Assembly (NCBI GenBank): GCA_959347315.1
Contig: OY365806.1
Coordinates: forward strand, 53,125,862-53,189,861
Source: Bimastos eiseni
Taxonomy: Eukaryota > Annelida > Clitellata > Crassiclitellata > Lumbricidae
Reading direction: 5' to 3'
DNA: 64,000 bases
The position numbers were made by a program, and so were the translations under genes. The notes beneath the pieces were generated by a model. The model made no database searches and was not told the DNA's origin. It saw only the letters and a program-made list of their open reading frames with translations. Positions 45,557 to 57,529 of the stretch are shown here, one piece after another; the stretch's first letter is position 1; every line of letters starts with the position of its first letter.

Positions 45557-45700
45557 CGTGGAATGTTCAAACGCTGTTCCAGTGTGGAAAGATGGACCAA
45601 GTGATCTGAGAAATTAAAACATACAGCCTGGATATCCTAGGCATCAGCGAGATGATATGGTCAGGACAAGGAAGCTCAATAGCGGAGACACAACGATGCT
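45557..45700 (+). mobile_element. RTE-like LINE endonuclease N-terminus
   Basis: TWNVQTLFQCGKMDQVI-stop-EIKTYSLDILGISEMIWSG is the start of the endonuclease domain (TWNVRTL...L.I.GISEMRW.G). It directly abuts the minisatellite. An in-frame stop shows it is dead. Confidence 0.75.
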
Positions 45701-45990
45701 ATATGCAGGCCACCTGGAGCACCATATCAATAGTGGGTTGGATGCTTGGGAAAGATGCATCGCGAGCTCTAGACATGGGAACTGATTGATAAAAGAAGAG
45801 AGACCAAGACCAATAGAGATTACTCAGACAGCGAACAACAAGATTGAGAAAACATTGATGGGATGGGCGTCGTATGTGAGGCTGCCGCTCGCTCACTTGT
45901 GTCTATTATTTACGTTTTTATTTTGCGTAGTTTATGCATGAATGGATAGGTGAATAGGTGAACTGCACTGGAATACATCTAGAGTCTTAA

Positions 45991-46434
45991 TTCTCTGCAT
46001 TTTCCTGGATTAAACTCTTCTGCGGGATTTTCTGGGTTACTCCATGGGCCGTAGGTGCTTTGTGTCTACGTCATATAGACACCAACCTGCTGTGTTCTGC
46101 AGCATTTAAGCTTATGACGTCATTTGACCCCCCAACATCGATAGGAGAAATACCTGATCGGGATTCTCTCATTGTTTCTCAGAAGGATGCATCTGAAAGG
46201 TGCTACATTGGAGGTAGTTACTCAGAGCTGATGGCCTACTCTCAGAAGGCCCTTGTTGACCTGCGGCATAGGCGAATGGGTGGGCCTCTTAGGAGTATTG
46301 TCAAGGTCCTATCAACAGCGGACATTCTCAGATACCTCAGATATGTCGGACTGACCTCCATGTTGCCCGCAGTAGGAGACAACGAGAATCCCTTGCAAGA
46401 CAGAATAACCAGCATATGGGAGCGGTTTCCGTAA
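45991..46434 (+). CDS. orphan open reading frame, function unknown
   Basis: 148 open codons (no ATG near the start) include AAFKLMTSFDPPTSIGEIPD, RDSLIVSQKDASERCYIGGS, YSELMAYSQKALVDLRHRRM and RYLRYVGLTSMLPAVGDNEN, then stop. Composition looks protein-like and non-repetitive, and I do not recognise the family. It lies in the CFAP69-like intron between an RTE endonuclease remnant and an L2-like LINE. It may be an old transposon ORF, an exon of a nested gene, or chance. A possible acceptor TTCTGCAG lies at about 46077-46084. Confidence 0.3.
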   Translation, partial: FSAFSWIKLFCGIFWVTPWAVGALCLRHIDTNLLCSAAFKLMTSFDPPTSIGEIPDRDSLIVSQKDASERCYIGGSYSELMAYSQKALVDLRHRRMGGPLRSIVKVLSTADILRYLRYVGLTSMLPAVGDNENPLQDRITSIWERFP

Positions 46435-46559
46435 TTCCTATCTCCAGGCTTTCAAATCTTTCCTTCGACGCCTTGAGTGCATCCACAAATGATGCTGTCT
46501 GCTGTAACATCGGCTACAAATAAATACCATCACATTTTTTTATGGTTAAAAAGAGATTT

Positions 46560-47335
46560 TGTTCCTCATTGATTCGATACTAGTCCTCTAATCCTTGCTT
46601 TCTCTGGAGCATTTCAAGAAAATTCAAGATCCCTCTATTTTCCTCAACCTTGACTCCACCTACATATTCTGCAAATTCTTCTGTCCACAACTTAGGTATA
46701 ATTTTTGACAAAAAATTTAGTTACTCTGATCACAGCACCCATCTTTCCCGCTCTTGCTTATGCGTATTCGTGACCTTCACAGAATCCGCCCTATACTCGA
46801 TTTCAAAACTGCATCTACAATCTATAGTTCATGCTAAATTTACTCCGTCGGTTGTTAATGGTCCAACCACTTTGTTCGACCTGTTCCTCTTCCACCTTAA
46901 TACTGCTCTGCCATACTGTCACTAGTATTCAAATCGTTTTACAGCCATTGATGTCCCACCTTTTTGGAACAAACTCCGTCTAGTATCAAGACAAATATCT
47001 GATCCATCCTATGAACTCACCAAAATCTTTGCCGAGGCGAATACTTCCGAATCTCTTGCTTTTGGATCCCATAGGTCAGCGACTCAAAACTGAATATGCT
47101 GCTTTTTCACGAATCCTATCCTGATTCCTCCCCCTACCTCCCCCTACCTCCCCCTACCTCCCCCTACCTCCCTCGCTGTTTCATCTCTAAAGACACCATC
47201 CACCTTAGCCATCTAACTGTCTGTCTACCTAACTCTGAGGATCACCTATCGATTTTGTTTTGATTAAGCACCTGTGAAAAGCTGGTTCCCATGACTTTGC
47301 TTTTGTGGGCACTTTATAAATGTTGAGTTCACAAT
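46560..47335 (+). mobile_element. LINE C-terminal fragment
   Basis: NSSVHNLGIIFDKKFSYSDH then in another frame RIRDLHRIRPILDFKTASTI matches the VxNLGVIFDSxLxFxDHI...HIRDLRRIRPxLDxxTAxTIA block of non-LTR RT proteins. (CCCCCTACCTC)n tandem units lie at 47126-47172. Confidence 0.8.
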
Positions 47336-47618
47336 TATGATGGCCTAGTGTCAAGGAGAGGGAGTGTTAGCTCCACCAGTGGTCCGATGACACTGGCGAA
47401 TGGATGAGTGAGCACCAAGCAGTCTGCCATCTACAGGGTAGGCCCCAAAAAAGTAACCCATACGGTATTTTGAAAGCGCCTGCTGCCATCTGGATTCATC
47501 TTTCAGCAAGACCGCACCAGCACATACTGCTTGCCTCGCGCAAGATTGGCTCAAGGTCAATTGCCCTGGTTTCATTGAGAAGAACCAAAGGCCCTAACCT
47601 AAGTTCACTGGATTTGAG

Positions 47619-48301
47619 TAGGGCATAACCGGAAATCGCCTCGGACATACGCCTTGACCGAATATTGGACTATTCGGAGAAGTATTCGCCTCGGCAAATA
47701 TTACACCCGCAAATAGCTAAATATAACTTTTTTGAAAAAATAATGTTTTTTGATAAAATAATATTTTTTCATCAAATAAATTTAGGACTAACGCACTTAC
47801 TTATAAGTTATTGATTAACTAAACAAGAGAACTTAACATTCTAATCAATTTTCTTTAAAATAATGATGTTAATTTATATATTTTAATTTCTTTTGGTTGC
47901 ATTCCCGGGGCAACCAAATCAGTAATTTTCCCGCTTGAATTGACTCCATCCACTTTCCGGTAAGCATTAGAGAGTAAAAACGTCATTGATGACTTCATAT
48001 TTCAAATTTTATAACAAGGTTGTACATTTTTTTTACAATAAAGTTATTAAATAATAAATATATTTTTATAGCCTAGAGTGCAATGATACGCTACATGAAG
48101 GTTATTACTATAGACTCTGCATTAACTATAGATAGTTATCCGTGGCTGTGCACGTGGCAGGTTAACTACGCTTTGCCTACGTATGGTACTCGCTGGCCAG
48201 ATTTACCGCTACTATTCGGTTCGTACCCGGATCCGGCAAATAGTTCATCCAGATACTCGGATTCGGTACCCGGTGGAAATTGTCTACCCGGTTGTGCCCT
48301 A
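47619..48301. mobile_element. TAGGG hAT element, copy 2, perfect TSD
   Basis: Ends TAGGGCATAACCGGAAATCG and, complemented, TAGGGCACAACCGGGTAGAC. Perfect flanks GATTTGAG at 47611-47618 and 48302-48309. Inverse orientation to copy 1 at 33640-34469. Confidence 0.9.
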
Positions 48302-48332
48302 GATTTGAGCCCGCTGGATTGTTACGTGCGGG

Positions 48333-48402
48333 CAGGGATGTAGTCTTGAGACCGCGGTCTTGGTCTCGAGACCGGAAAACTGCGGTCTTGGTCTTGGTCT
48401 CT
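48333..48402. mobile_element. hAT-A terminal fragment
   Basis: CAGGGATGTAGTCTTGAGAC then CGGTCTTGGTCTCGAGACCG is the right-hand end of hAT-A in inverse orientation; the rest is missing. Confidence 0.7.
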
Positions 48403-48779
48403 TAACCTATCCTAGCCCAGCATTTGCTCTTGCCGCAGCCATATTTGGTCATAATGCCAGTCTCTCCATATGTCTCAGCCCACTCGTCCATACTGATTCA
48501 CTTGGCTGTGCCTTTGGTTGTGCCTGCTGCCTCTCAGTCTCTGTCTATACATATATATATTTACTACTGTTGATAGGCCTATAATGTTTGTCTTTATATA
48601 TACCGTTCATATTTATAGTTATAGTGTTCGCAATTTTAGTTTATACAGTATTTGACATTATATGATATTGTTCATTAAAGTTATTAACTTGACATCATCG
48701 TCGTTTTTCACAACGCTGTCCCCTCTTCCATCATTACAGGCAACATCTATTTGTTGTGAAATAACTGAAATTCCTGTAA

Positions 48780-48975
48780 GATGGAATTAGTAAATAGGAA
48801 AAAATGTAGTAAATGTGAAATATTGTAGTTAACTTAAAACTACTTGATACAAGTAGTTATAACTATTTTGTAAAAAACTACTTCTTAGAAACTAGTTATA
48901 ACTACTAGGCAACTACTTCTATAGTAGTTATAACGACTAGTTAATAACTACAGTAGTTAAAAGTGCCCATCACTG
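48780..48975. mobile_element. hAT-like element rich in AGTAGTTATAACTA
   Basis: Palindromic AACTAGTTATAACTACTAG words, ending TTAAAAGTGCCCATCACTG (complement CAGTGATGGGCAC, a common hAT terminus). Left end not determined. Confidence 0.5.
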
Positions 48976-50240
48976 CATATAACGATTGGACTAGATCAAA
49001 GATAATCACGAGCGATTGGTTTATTTTCACATACATTTACCAACACAAAATTTACTCTCTAAGACATATTTAATTCAGAACAGGTAGCTTCAGTAAGCAC
49101 CCTTGAGAGGTTCATGTAGGGTGTTCCAAGTGTTCATGTACATAAATACAAACATACATACAACTCTATGTGTGTAGCAATGAACATATAAACTGCATGC
49201 AAAACCAATAAGTTTATTCAGTACCCCACTAATATCGTGCACTAAAATTGAGAACATACCCACTTCTTTGATGGCCTTCGATATCAAACTGCATGTTGCT
49301 ACATACACTATACAGGGCGATATCGTTCTGAATTGCTGGCAATCTATTTAATTTTGTCAACGCACGCAAGCAAAATGCAAACTTATAATCCTTTCGGCTG
49401 ATAACGTCGATTAATAGAAATAGATTTATGTGTAAAAAAAGCCAAAGTGTTGTGAGGCGGTAGAAATGGCAAGATGCAGAACTAAATGGAGACATATCGC
49501 AGAGACCTCATTGTCGGCACAAGCCTGACGGAGGAGACAGAATATAACATATATAATGTGTTGTGTAGCGCGAAACAAGTAGAAACAAATAGTTCTTGTG
49601 GGTGTAGTTTGAAGTGGCACTGTCTGATTGAAATTGGCTGTCAAAATGACAAATATGCGGATGTGATTCGAGGGTTGGGCCTCTCCTTGGCATCTCTATG
49701 CTGTCGATCAAGAAGACACCGGATATGGACACACTTTACAGGATATGGATACACTTAATACGATAAGTGAGGATAAAGGAGGAGAGGAGATGGGAGCGAG
49801 ACGCAGAGAGGACGAGACAGCGAAAAGCACGGAAGAGTTGTAGAGCTACATGATCCTGAGTAAGGCCTTTCAGCCCTGCAACACGATATTCATGTTTCGC
49901 CAATTCTTGCTACGCATCATTTGAGTCCCTGACAAGTCTAGGTTTGAAGCTGATGGACGCCGCCGGCAGCTGCAATGCAGTATGCGACTTACGCTACCCA
50001 GACTACAAGCATCGCATATATATTGTGATAAGTTTGCAATCTGGCTATTTACATTTCCCTCGGAACACCCTATATATATATATGGGATATATATATCCCA
50101 TGAAATCTGGGGTTTCCTCCCAACATGAACACATTTAATCGGATATAGACAAATCCCATAGGTCGCAAACTCGCACATGCTGCATTATGGTTGAGACAAC
50201 AAAAGCTCAAAATTTAAAATGAACATGTATAAAACATTCA
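48976..50240. other. intron sequence, mostly unrecognised
   Basis: No supported gene. A TATATATATGGGATATATAT palindrome lies at about 50072-50102. Confidence 0.45.
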
Positions 50241-50244
50241 AAAT

Positions 50245-50816
50245 TCCAAGGAGTCATGCGACCCCCCCTTGACCTACTCTTGTCCACGCTTTCGACATGA
50301 GTCGTCTTGACTACTCCTCAACGTAATATGCTGGCATTGCACGTGGTAGCATTGGGCAGCTCGAGAGAGTTCATCGGGCTTGTGCTCGCCTGATAGGGGC
50401 ATCTCCAGGACTGGCTGCGTGTCCGCTAATATGTGGGATATTTTACATTGGTTACCCATTCCCAGCGCATTGCATTTCAGATTTCTTCCATCATCTTCGC
50501 CTTCGTGGCGCTGCACTTACTTACCTTAGGCAGCTCAGCTGTCCTGTTGCTGGTAATAGAAATGCTCACAGGATCTTCTTCATATCCCTTTCTCTAGGAC
50601 CTCTACGATGTAGTAACGTGCTTTTTCGGTTGTGGGCCCAACCGCTTGGAATAACCTCCCATTGGATCTTTGACTCTTACCTAAGAACTCTCTACCCTAT
50701 TTTTATTCCACTCTGAAAACTGTCTTATATGACAGAGGTTGGACCGACAGCGCCTCTGAGTAGATTTCTTGAAGAGGCGCTATATTAAGTTTCATTGATT
50801 GATTGATTGATTTATC
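50245..50816 (+). mobile_element. L2-like LINE 3' end
   Basis: Decayed C-terminal coding (SRLDYSST-like, then ILHWLPIPSALHFRF-like across frames), then GACAGCGCCTCTGAGTAG, CTTGAAGAGGCGCTATATTA and a (ATTG)n tail. The same family as 54.4-55.0 kb. Confidence 0.8.
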
Positions 50817-50913
50817 ACCTCAGTGCAGTGCATAATATTCTTTCATATTTAATTAAATATCATTCACCAGTGTTCTATAGAGTAGAGGAAATGTGAGGCT
50901 GTAGAGTGTGGAC

Positions 50914-51980
50914 CAGTGCTTCCCAATCTTTTTTTGGCCGTGGAACCCTTTTGATCATAAATTGCTTTTGCGGAACCCCATTCAAAGGATCAAAACAAAA
51001 CATATTCTATTGTACGTGACCCTACAAACGCTTGAGAATGTAGATAATTAATTATCTACCATTGAGGCTTATGTTAGATTAATAATAACAAAATATCGAT
51101 GACAGTGAAATGTGAATTCTCTTTCATGAAAAAGTTCTTATAATTTATTTTAATTGTTTGAAGATTATTCATAAAAAGTATGGCTACGAAGTAAACTGCA
51201 ACGCAAATAGGGAAATTATAAGCCAAGTTTTAAAGTGTTTAATGTGATCTATGCCTTTGTTTATTCTCCTGGCAAAGTTTGTTGATGTTTGGTTTGATGC
51301 TAGAAAGCTGAATTCTTATAATTATCTGATGCAGCGTGTAGCCAATTTCTTTATTTCATTTTTGATGCAGCATAATACTTAAAAAATAGTGGGAGAGGCA
51401 CACTAACTGTGTATTCCACCACTGTGGGTATTCTTTAGTTAGGCTGGTCCAAAAATTTATCATTGGAAGTTCATTGAAATTTTGCTGCAGTTGAGAATCA
51501 GATGTTGTTTCAATAAGAGTTTTGTAAATTTTCTTTTATTTTGAAATGATTTTGAACCCAATTATTTTAGCGGAAAACTTCTTATAATTTATTTTAATTG
51601 TTTGAAGGTCATTCATAAAAAGTATGGCTACGAAATAAATCGCAATGCAAATAGGGAAATTTTTACAGGGGCAAAGTAGTTAACCAAGTTAGCTTCCAAT
51701 TAAGCCCTGAATATCCATAGTAGTTAATCCAAAGACTGGTTAATCTGTTTAACTGCTTCACACTGTACAGCTTTACATCTTATTATTTACATTGCTCTCG
51801 CCAATTTGCAAGCTAAAATAGGCATATACGCCTATATAGGACACTTTATAAATTATATAAAGTGACAGCTATAGAAAAATTACAACAGAAAATTTGTTCA
51901 CACTGAAAGTTTTCCGCAGAACCTTTGTCTTCCCCTCACGGAACCCTAGGGTTCCGCAGAACACAGTTTGGAAAACGCTG
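50914..51980 (-). mobile_element. hAT-1 copy, 1.07 kb, TSD
   Basis: Ends CAGTGCTTCCCAATCTTTTT and, complemented, CAGCGTTTTCCAAACTGTGT. Flanks GTGTGGAC (50906-50913) and GTGTAGAC (51981-51988) match at 7 of 8. It carries an internal direct duplication of about 100 bp (ACTTCTTATAATTTATTTTA / TTCTTATAATTTATTTTAAT at 51130-51240 and 51570-51665). Confidence 0.85.
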
Positions 51981-52157
51981 GTGTAGACAGTCAGACACAA
52001 GGCATAAATCTGTATCCAAAAATGTATCATTGGAAGTTTGTTGAAATTTTGTAGCATTGCGCTAAGAAGGAAATATTTGTGCTATGAAGTGCAAATAATA
52101 CTGCTTCATGTCTGAACAATTAATCTTACATGTGTTTTTGTTTTTGGTATGCTGCAG

Positions 52158-52277
52158 GTATTCAGTGGACGATCAGTTGCTATACAGAGCACATCAACTA
52201 CTGTGATGGGTAGAATTGTGACAAACTATGATTCTTTCAGTGGAACTGAGGCAAAGGTACAGAAGTTATATGACCAT
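52158..52277 (+). CDS. CFAP69: CFAP69-like exon 9 of window
   Basis: The acceptor is ggtatgctgcag|GTATTC and the donor is CAT|GTAAGT, phase 0 at both ends. It encodes 40 residues: VFSGRSVAIQSTSTTVMGRI, VTNYDSFSGTEAKVQKLYDH. The Ser/Thr-rich C-terminal tail pattern V(P/F)SGxxVxxxST is compatible with the loosely conserved end of CFAP69. Confidence 0.82.
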
Positions 52278-52439
52278 GTAAGTCTCTTATTTATGTATTC
52301 CAGACATTTTCATTTTCTATAATTATACTTTAATATTTAATGAGTTCACCAATGTGTGAAGACATCAAGACAGTGTGCCAAAGCATCAAAGAAGGCAAAT
52401 ATGATGCTGAGATTGATTAATAGGCCCATCGTCAGTAGG

Positions 52440-52690
52440 GAAAAGGAAAATACTCGAGCAATATAAAACATTTGGAGCATTGCATGCAGGGATGGAGAAT
52501 ATTTGAGACAGGACATCAATAAGCTGGAAAAGGTACAGAGAGAGCAAGGCAACAAAAATGATGAAAGTAAACTGACATACAAAGAAAGAAAAATTGAGGA
52601 GATGCAAATTAGCAACCACAGCAAGAAACATAATAGAAACGTACAAGGCTGCAACGGGATAACAGGATTATAGAACTAGAGGTCACAGGT
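52440..52690 (+). mobile_element. jockey-like LINE C-terminal fragment
   Basis: HLEHCMQGWRIFE, then in the next frame QDINKLEKVQRE and IIETYKAATG-like match the LEYCVQAWxPYLxKDIxxLEKVQRRATK...GDLIETYKIL block. Confidence 0.6.
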
Positions 52691-52739
52691 CTTCAAGAAA
52701 CCGCCTGGCTCGATAAAGCAGAGGTGCTTCAGTGCCAGA

Positions 52740-53480
52740 GTGGTGAACCTATGAATAGAAGTGGATGATGAGACTGTTTGTGTGGACTTGGTTGCCGCAT
52801 TCAGGAAGAAGCTGAGTATATTTTTTTTGTTTTTTGGATATTAAAAGACGAATGAGAAGATGAGGCAGATGACATGTTCGTTTGCAAGAAGAAAATGAAG
52901 AATAGGAGGAGGAAAGTGAAGAAGAGGAGAATAATATTTCTTTTTCTTCCATTTTGGAGGAAGAAGAAATGTTGAGAGAAGATGCAATGAAGATGTGATG
53001 AAAACACAAATAAGACTAGATAAAGATGAAAGATGAGGACGGAAGAAGTGGTTGTCACACAGACGCAATTCTTCTGAACCTCCGTTAGGCTAAACCAAAG
53101 AAAATGGCTTCCAGGCACTTGCAGAATAGAGGTAAAGAAAGACCAAGAACCATATGTTGTAGTTTGATAAGCAACCTATTGCAATAAGTGGGACTGATCA
53201 AAGTGAAATTTCTGTGCTGTGCTGTTTAAGTTTTGGCTTGAAGGACAACCAATTCTCCCTGTGCAGAAGAATGACATTATCTGCCAGGAATGGCTGAGAC
53301 CTAAACTAGCAATAAAATTGCTCATCTAGAGGTAGCAGATCTCCAAAATGTTTCAAATCTATAACCTAAGATGAATCTATAAGAGATACTCGCTATTGAG
53401 AAAATGCAAAACATTTGTGAAACAGAAATCATATAGTTAATTAGCTCAGTAAATTTCTCCTACACGAAGTATGTTATACT
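52740..53480. other. purine-rich intron segment, unrecognised
   Basis: A GAAGAGGAGG-rich stretch at 52860-53050. No coding support on the + strand; the hydrophobic minus-strand frames here are complements of the purine tract. Confidence 0.5.
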
Positions 53481-53484
53481 ATAC

Positions 53485-53792
53485 CAGGGCTATTCAATTA
53501 GATTTAGTCAAGGGCCAAACTAGAGAAATCTGGAGATGGTGGCGGGCCAGAGGCTCAAGGAGGGGTTTGGGGAGGGGGGCTGCTGAGCACCCTCCAGTAA
53601 ATTTTTTTAAATGATACATTTGCAAAATATATAATATAATTCAAATAATTATAATTATAATAATAATAATTCAAAAACATAGATTTTAAAAAAAATCCTT
53701 AAAATTTTAAAATTTTGGCATAGGTTCGCGGGCCAGTTGTTAGGCCTTCGCGGGCCAGATTTGGCCCGCGGGCCGCTAATTGAATAGCCCTG
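53485..53792. mobile_element. 308-bp hAT MITE, perfect TSD
   Basis: Ends CAGGGCTATTCAATTAGATT and, complemented, CAGGGCTATTCAATTAGCGG. Perfect 8-bp flanks TACTATAC at 53477-53484 and 53793-53800. GGGCCAG words lie near both ends. Confidence 0.92.
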
Positions 53793-54419
53793 TACTATAC
53801 TGTAGTAAAAGCTCATCATTAGATGACAGGTATTCTATTTTAGGTGACAGATTCAGCAAATATTAAATATTCACCTGAATTTAATCACTGATCAATACAT
53901 AGGATGGAGGCTTGAAGGCTTTGAAGATAAGATGAATAATATGATAAGATGGATCCTTGAAGGCTTTGCTCTATTTTATTACACATTGGCATAAAATCTT
54001 ACATTAGGAATTAAAATCTTAAACTCATTAAACTCAATGCTTTGTGCATCAGCTAGCAATACAGTAAATTTCTCATACATGAAGTATGTATGCCCAAGCT
54101 TAGGTATACCTGCAACCAAACAAGCTGCAGCATTTAAGATAGAATGCATTTGGTTAATTTTTCTGCGATTGGTAAGTGTAAATATAATAGAAGCATGTGT
54201 CAGAGCCCATTCATATATTATGTACCCCTAAAAAATCATATTTTCGGACCCCAAATCCATTTTGTACCACACCATGTGGACCCTATCCTCTGTGCATATG
54301 TACATATGAGCTCTACCCCCCAATGCAAGGTTATATAGCTAAAGACATCTTTAAGAACTCACCTTTGCTCAACATGTCAATTATGTCTCTCAAAATTGCT
54401 TTTACCAGCTTCGCCAATT

Positions 54420-55018
54420 GCGAGTAATATCTCGCTCTCATTGTCCTCAGTGCCGCAGCTACTCTGGTTCATGCCTTTGTTACCAGTCGCCTTGACTATT
54501 GCTCCTCAATATATGCTGGGCTCCCCCAAGTTCAGATTGGGCGTTTGGAGCGGGTTTTGCGTGCGGCTGCGTGACTGATTGGTGGGATTTCCAGAACAGG
54601 TCAGGTATCTGAGTACATGCGGGATGTCCTACATTGGTTGCCTCTACCACATTTAGGATATCTGCCTTAGTTTGGTGCTGCCTTGGCGGTACTGCACCTG
54701 CTTATTTGCAGGAGTTATGTCACCCTATCACAGCCAGTAGTATTTGACGACCACTTTGCTCTGCATTTCATGGCGACCTGATCGTCCCTTTCGCACGCAC
54801 TTGCATAATGCAGAATCGGGCTTTCTCGGTCGTGGGACCTACAATCTGGAATGGACTTGCCATAGAGCTCCGTCTCCTACCTAAGAACTCCTCATCTTCA
54901 TTTTACACCTCTCTTAAAACTGTCCTTTTCAGCCGAGGATTATGCCGGGAGCGCCTCTGAGTACATATCTTGAAGGGGCGCTATATCTATATTTTTGATT
55001 TATCGATTTGATTGATTT
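54420..55018 (+). mobile_element. L2-like LINE 3' end
   Basis: Plus-strand coding across frames (VTSRLDYCSSIYAG-like, DVLHWLPLPH-like, MQNRAFSVVGPTIWNGLAIE-like, LKTVLFSRGL), then GGGAGCGCCTCTGAGTAC, CTTGAAGGGGCGCTATAT and a GATTGATTT tail. Its coding matches the L2 family at 18.4-19.5 kb. Confidence 0.85.
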
Positions 55019-55019
55019 A

Positions 55020-55764
55020 AGACTGTGATGGACCTGTCTTCTACTGGGGTTTCCTCTCACTTGCTTACGGACCAGAATAGCTTACGCTGTCCAAATTTTT
55101 CGAGTGGTTAAAGCTCATGGGCCTCCGTAAATCTACGAAGAGATGAACTGAATCCTTTAATCTTTTATTAAACAACAACTGAACTTGGTAAACTTAATAT
55201 CACAGATCGTTAGTAATCCAACAGACCGAGATAGACGATCGCTGAAATAATCCAACAGGAGTCCAATTTGGGTCTTGCCTATACTAATTAGGGAGCATCT
55301 ATACCAAACAGAAATCAATTACGGGAGATCATGAACCGTAACAAGACATTGATTTCACGGTAAGCATTTTGTTAGGCATCATACTTAAAGCTTCATTACA
55401 CTGTTATGAAGAAATAAAATACTAACAACACATGCGTTTTACAAAGTGTTAATGCTACATAAAATTGATTTAGCAGGAATATAGTCCATGATTAGATTTA
55501 CAGTTCTTATTTTAATATTCCATAATGTGGACGCCATTATTAGACAATGACCGTATATTTGCGTACAAACGTATTTTTCGGGACCCCTCCCACCCGCCAT
55601 GCGCACCCGTATGCAAAATCGCCGAAATCTGAAACCCCCTCCTCCTCATTGCATATGTAATTATGTGGATGGCCCCTAATGTAATGAAAGTTTCTTTTTT
55701 GTCTATTGCGACTGTTATTACAGGTACATTAAATTGAAATAAGGTTCTGTTCTGTTCTTTTTAG
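55020..55764. other. intron sequence before last exon, nothing recognised
   Basis: No supported feature. Confidence 0.45.
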
Positions 55765-55815
55765 AGTCAAATTGCAGCAGATGATGGGACACTGCAGCCT
55801 GATATGACAATATAA
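55765..55815 (+). CDS. CFAP69: CFAP69-like terminal exon
   Basis: The acceptor is ttctgttctttttag|AGTCAA. It encodes SQIAADDGTLQPDMTI followed by TAA at 55813-55815. Exons 1-10 together give about 362 in-frame codons with no internal stop. The last residues are not recognisably conserved. The call rests on the splice site, the phase and the AATAAA 85 bp downstream. Confidence 0.75.
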   Translation, partial: SQIAADDGTLQPDMTI

Positions 55816-55925
55816 TTAATTGAAATTGTTTTGGAATGTTGCAAGTTTAATTTATAATGTCATATCCTAATAACCATGATGTACATTTTAAATTATTGGT
55901 AATAAATCACAATAATCTAGATTAT
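55816..55925 (+). promoter_or_regulatory. CFAP69: 3' UTR and poly(A) signal of CFAP69-like gene
   Basis: A short AT-rich 3' UTR follows the TAA. AATAAA occurs at 55901-55906 within GGTAATAAATCAC. Cleavage is expected about 10-30 bp later. Confidence 0.6.
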
Positions 55926-56324
55926 TAATCTAGAGTAGGTAGCGGATTTGATTTTAATGTCATTTTATTTGTCATGCTATTATGCTGTGATATCGACATG
56001 CTGTATTTATCTAGGTGCTCAACAATTAGACACTTAATGACTTGTTTATGATAGTTCATCCTGTCCTGTTCAAGCTGTGATAGGGCTTTGCACAACCATA
56101 CCAATCACTTGGATTGTCAGCCTATGTAGGCCTAGTTAGGCCTAGTGCCTTTACATTAAATGCTGCAACTTTTTTGACCGGAGGTATACCAAAGTTTGGG
56201 CATATATTTAGCTTCATGCTGGAGAAATTGATTGGATTGTTAGCTGGTGTTTTGGTGTATGTGCACTGTTTTGCTAACTGATGTAAAATATTCCTATGAA
56301 ATGACAGTTAGCATCATAGGCCAG

Positions 56325-56390
56325 TGCAGAGAGCACTTCTGAGTAGAAGGGGTGCTGTATACATGTTCGATTACATTACATACATTACCT
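56325..56390 (+). mobile_element. LINE 3' tail fragment
   Basis: GAGAGCACTTCTGAGTAGAA then GGGGTGCTGTATA and (ATTACAT)n resembles the shared L2-like 3' end. Confidence 0.5.
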
Positions 56391-57529
56391 ATCAAATGTT
56401 TTGGGTTCATGAACCATTTATGAGCCTGGCCTCTTCAATGTTGGTGTAAATGTTTGTTAACATTACAAAGTTCTTCTGGATCTTTTTGTTAATCTTTTTC
56501 TGTCTTAACGCAGTGCTCATGAATGAACTTGGGCTGTGCATTAGCAATCAAGTACCTCTGGAGCGATGCTTTGGTGTATGATAGTCTAGTTCAGCGTTTC
56601 CCAAATTGTGTTCAGACCGGGGTTCCCGCGGAAAAATTTCAGTGTGAACAGATTTTTTTTTTTAGTTTCTATATCGGTCATTTTATAAAATTTATAAAGT
56701 GTCCTATTGCAAACTGGTGTTATCAATACAATTAATAATTAGATGTATTGTCATCAACCCGTGGCTCGTGAGCTGCATGCGGCTCTCAAGGATTTTTGTG
56801 GCGACTCTCCAGAGCTTTCCATTTTGGCATTTTTTTAGACCCTATGTATGATGAAATAAAATTGCAAAGGAAAAGTTCTGGATTATTTTTTTCAGTGTTG
56901 CATTTTTATTCGTTTACTAATTTTTCAAAGAGAAAAGGCACAATTTCCCAGAACTTCATGCAGGACATAGCATTTTCACGTAACATAGCAGGGCATCTTA
57001 ATTGACCAACCAAATTTGAGGCTACTGGGTTCTGATTTTGCATTGGATTGTGCTTCGTTATTTAGATTAACTTATGCAAGAAACCGTTTTTCGTAAAGAG
57101 CCTTTCGAAATCAAAATTAAGGACCAAGAGAATCTGCTGGAACGACTAATCGCAATCTCCAAACTTCTAAAGTGCCAACCGAGATTTAAGCGCAAGGCAT
57201 CAGCATATCACGAGCGCGGCATCGAATTAATTTTTATGGGAGAGCTTGAGGTCCGGTTACCAGATGAGTCCGAGTAGCTGTTAAGGAAGGTGTCGTTAAT
57301 GGCTATGGCAAGAGTTGGGAAAACGGAGGATCTGATCAGTCAGAGTGTCACAATCTCCAATCTTGATTAGACGACGCTTCAGTTGCCCATTGGTGGGTGA
57401 TTGGTAATGATGATAAGCGATCGAAAATTTGCGGAATTCATAGGGGATATCATTGCAGAGGCGTGGTGCAGTGCTGGATATGGCTCGGTCGAAAAACTCG
57501 AGAAAAGTATTTTAATATATACTTAGTTT

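Noticed and set aside
45000..45617. A 205-codon open frame as a repeat protein gene
   Set aside because: All three frames are open because of the 15/15/14-bp unit structure. No start context, no splice signals and no conserved domain.
52346..52654. Hydrophobic minus-strand open frames (membrane protein)
   Set aside because: They are the complement of A/G-rich intron DNA and overlap a plus-strand LINE fragment.
52749..53118. Overlapping minus-strand Ser/Phe-rich open frames
   Set aside because: They lie on the complement of a purine-rich tract; low complexity explains the lack of stops.
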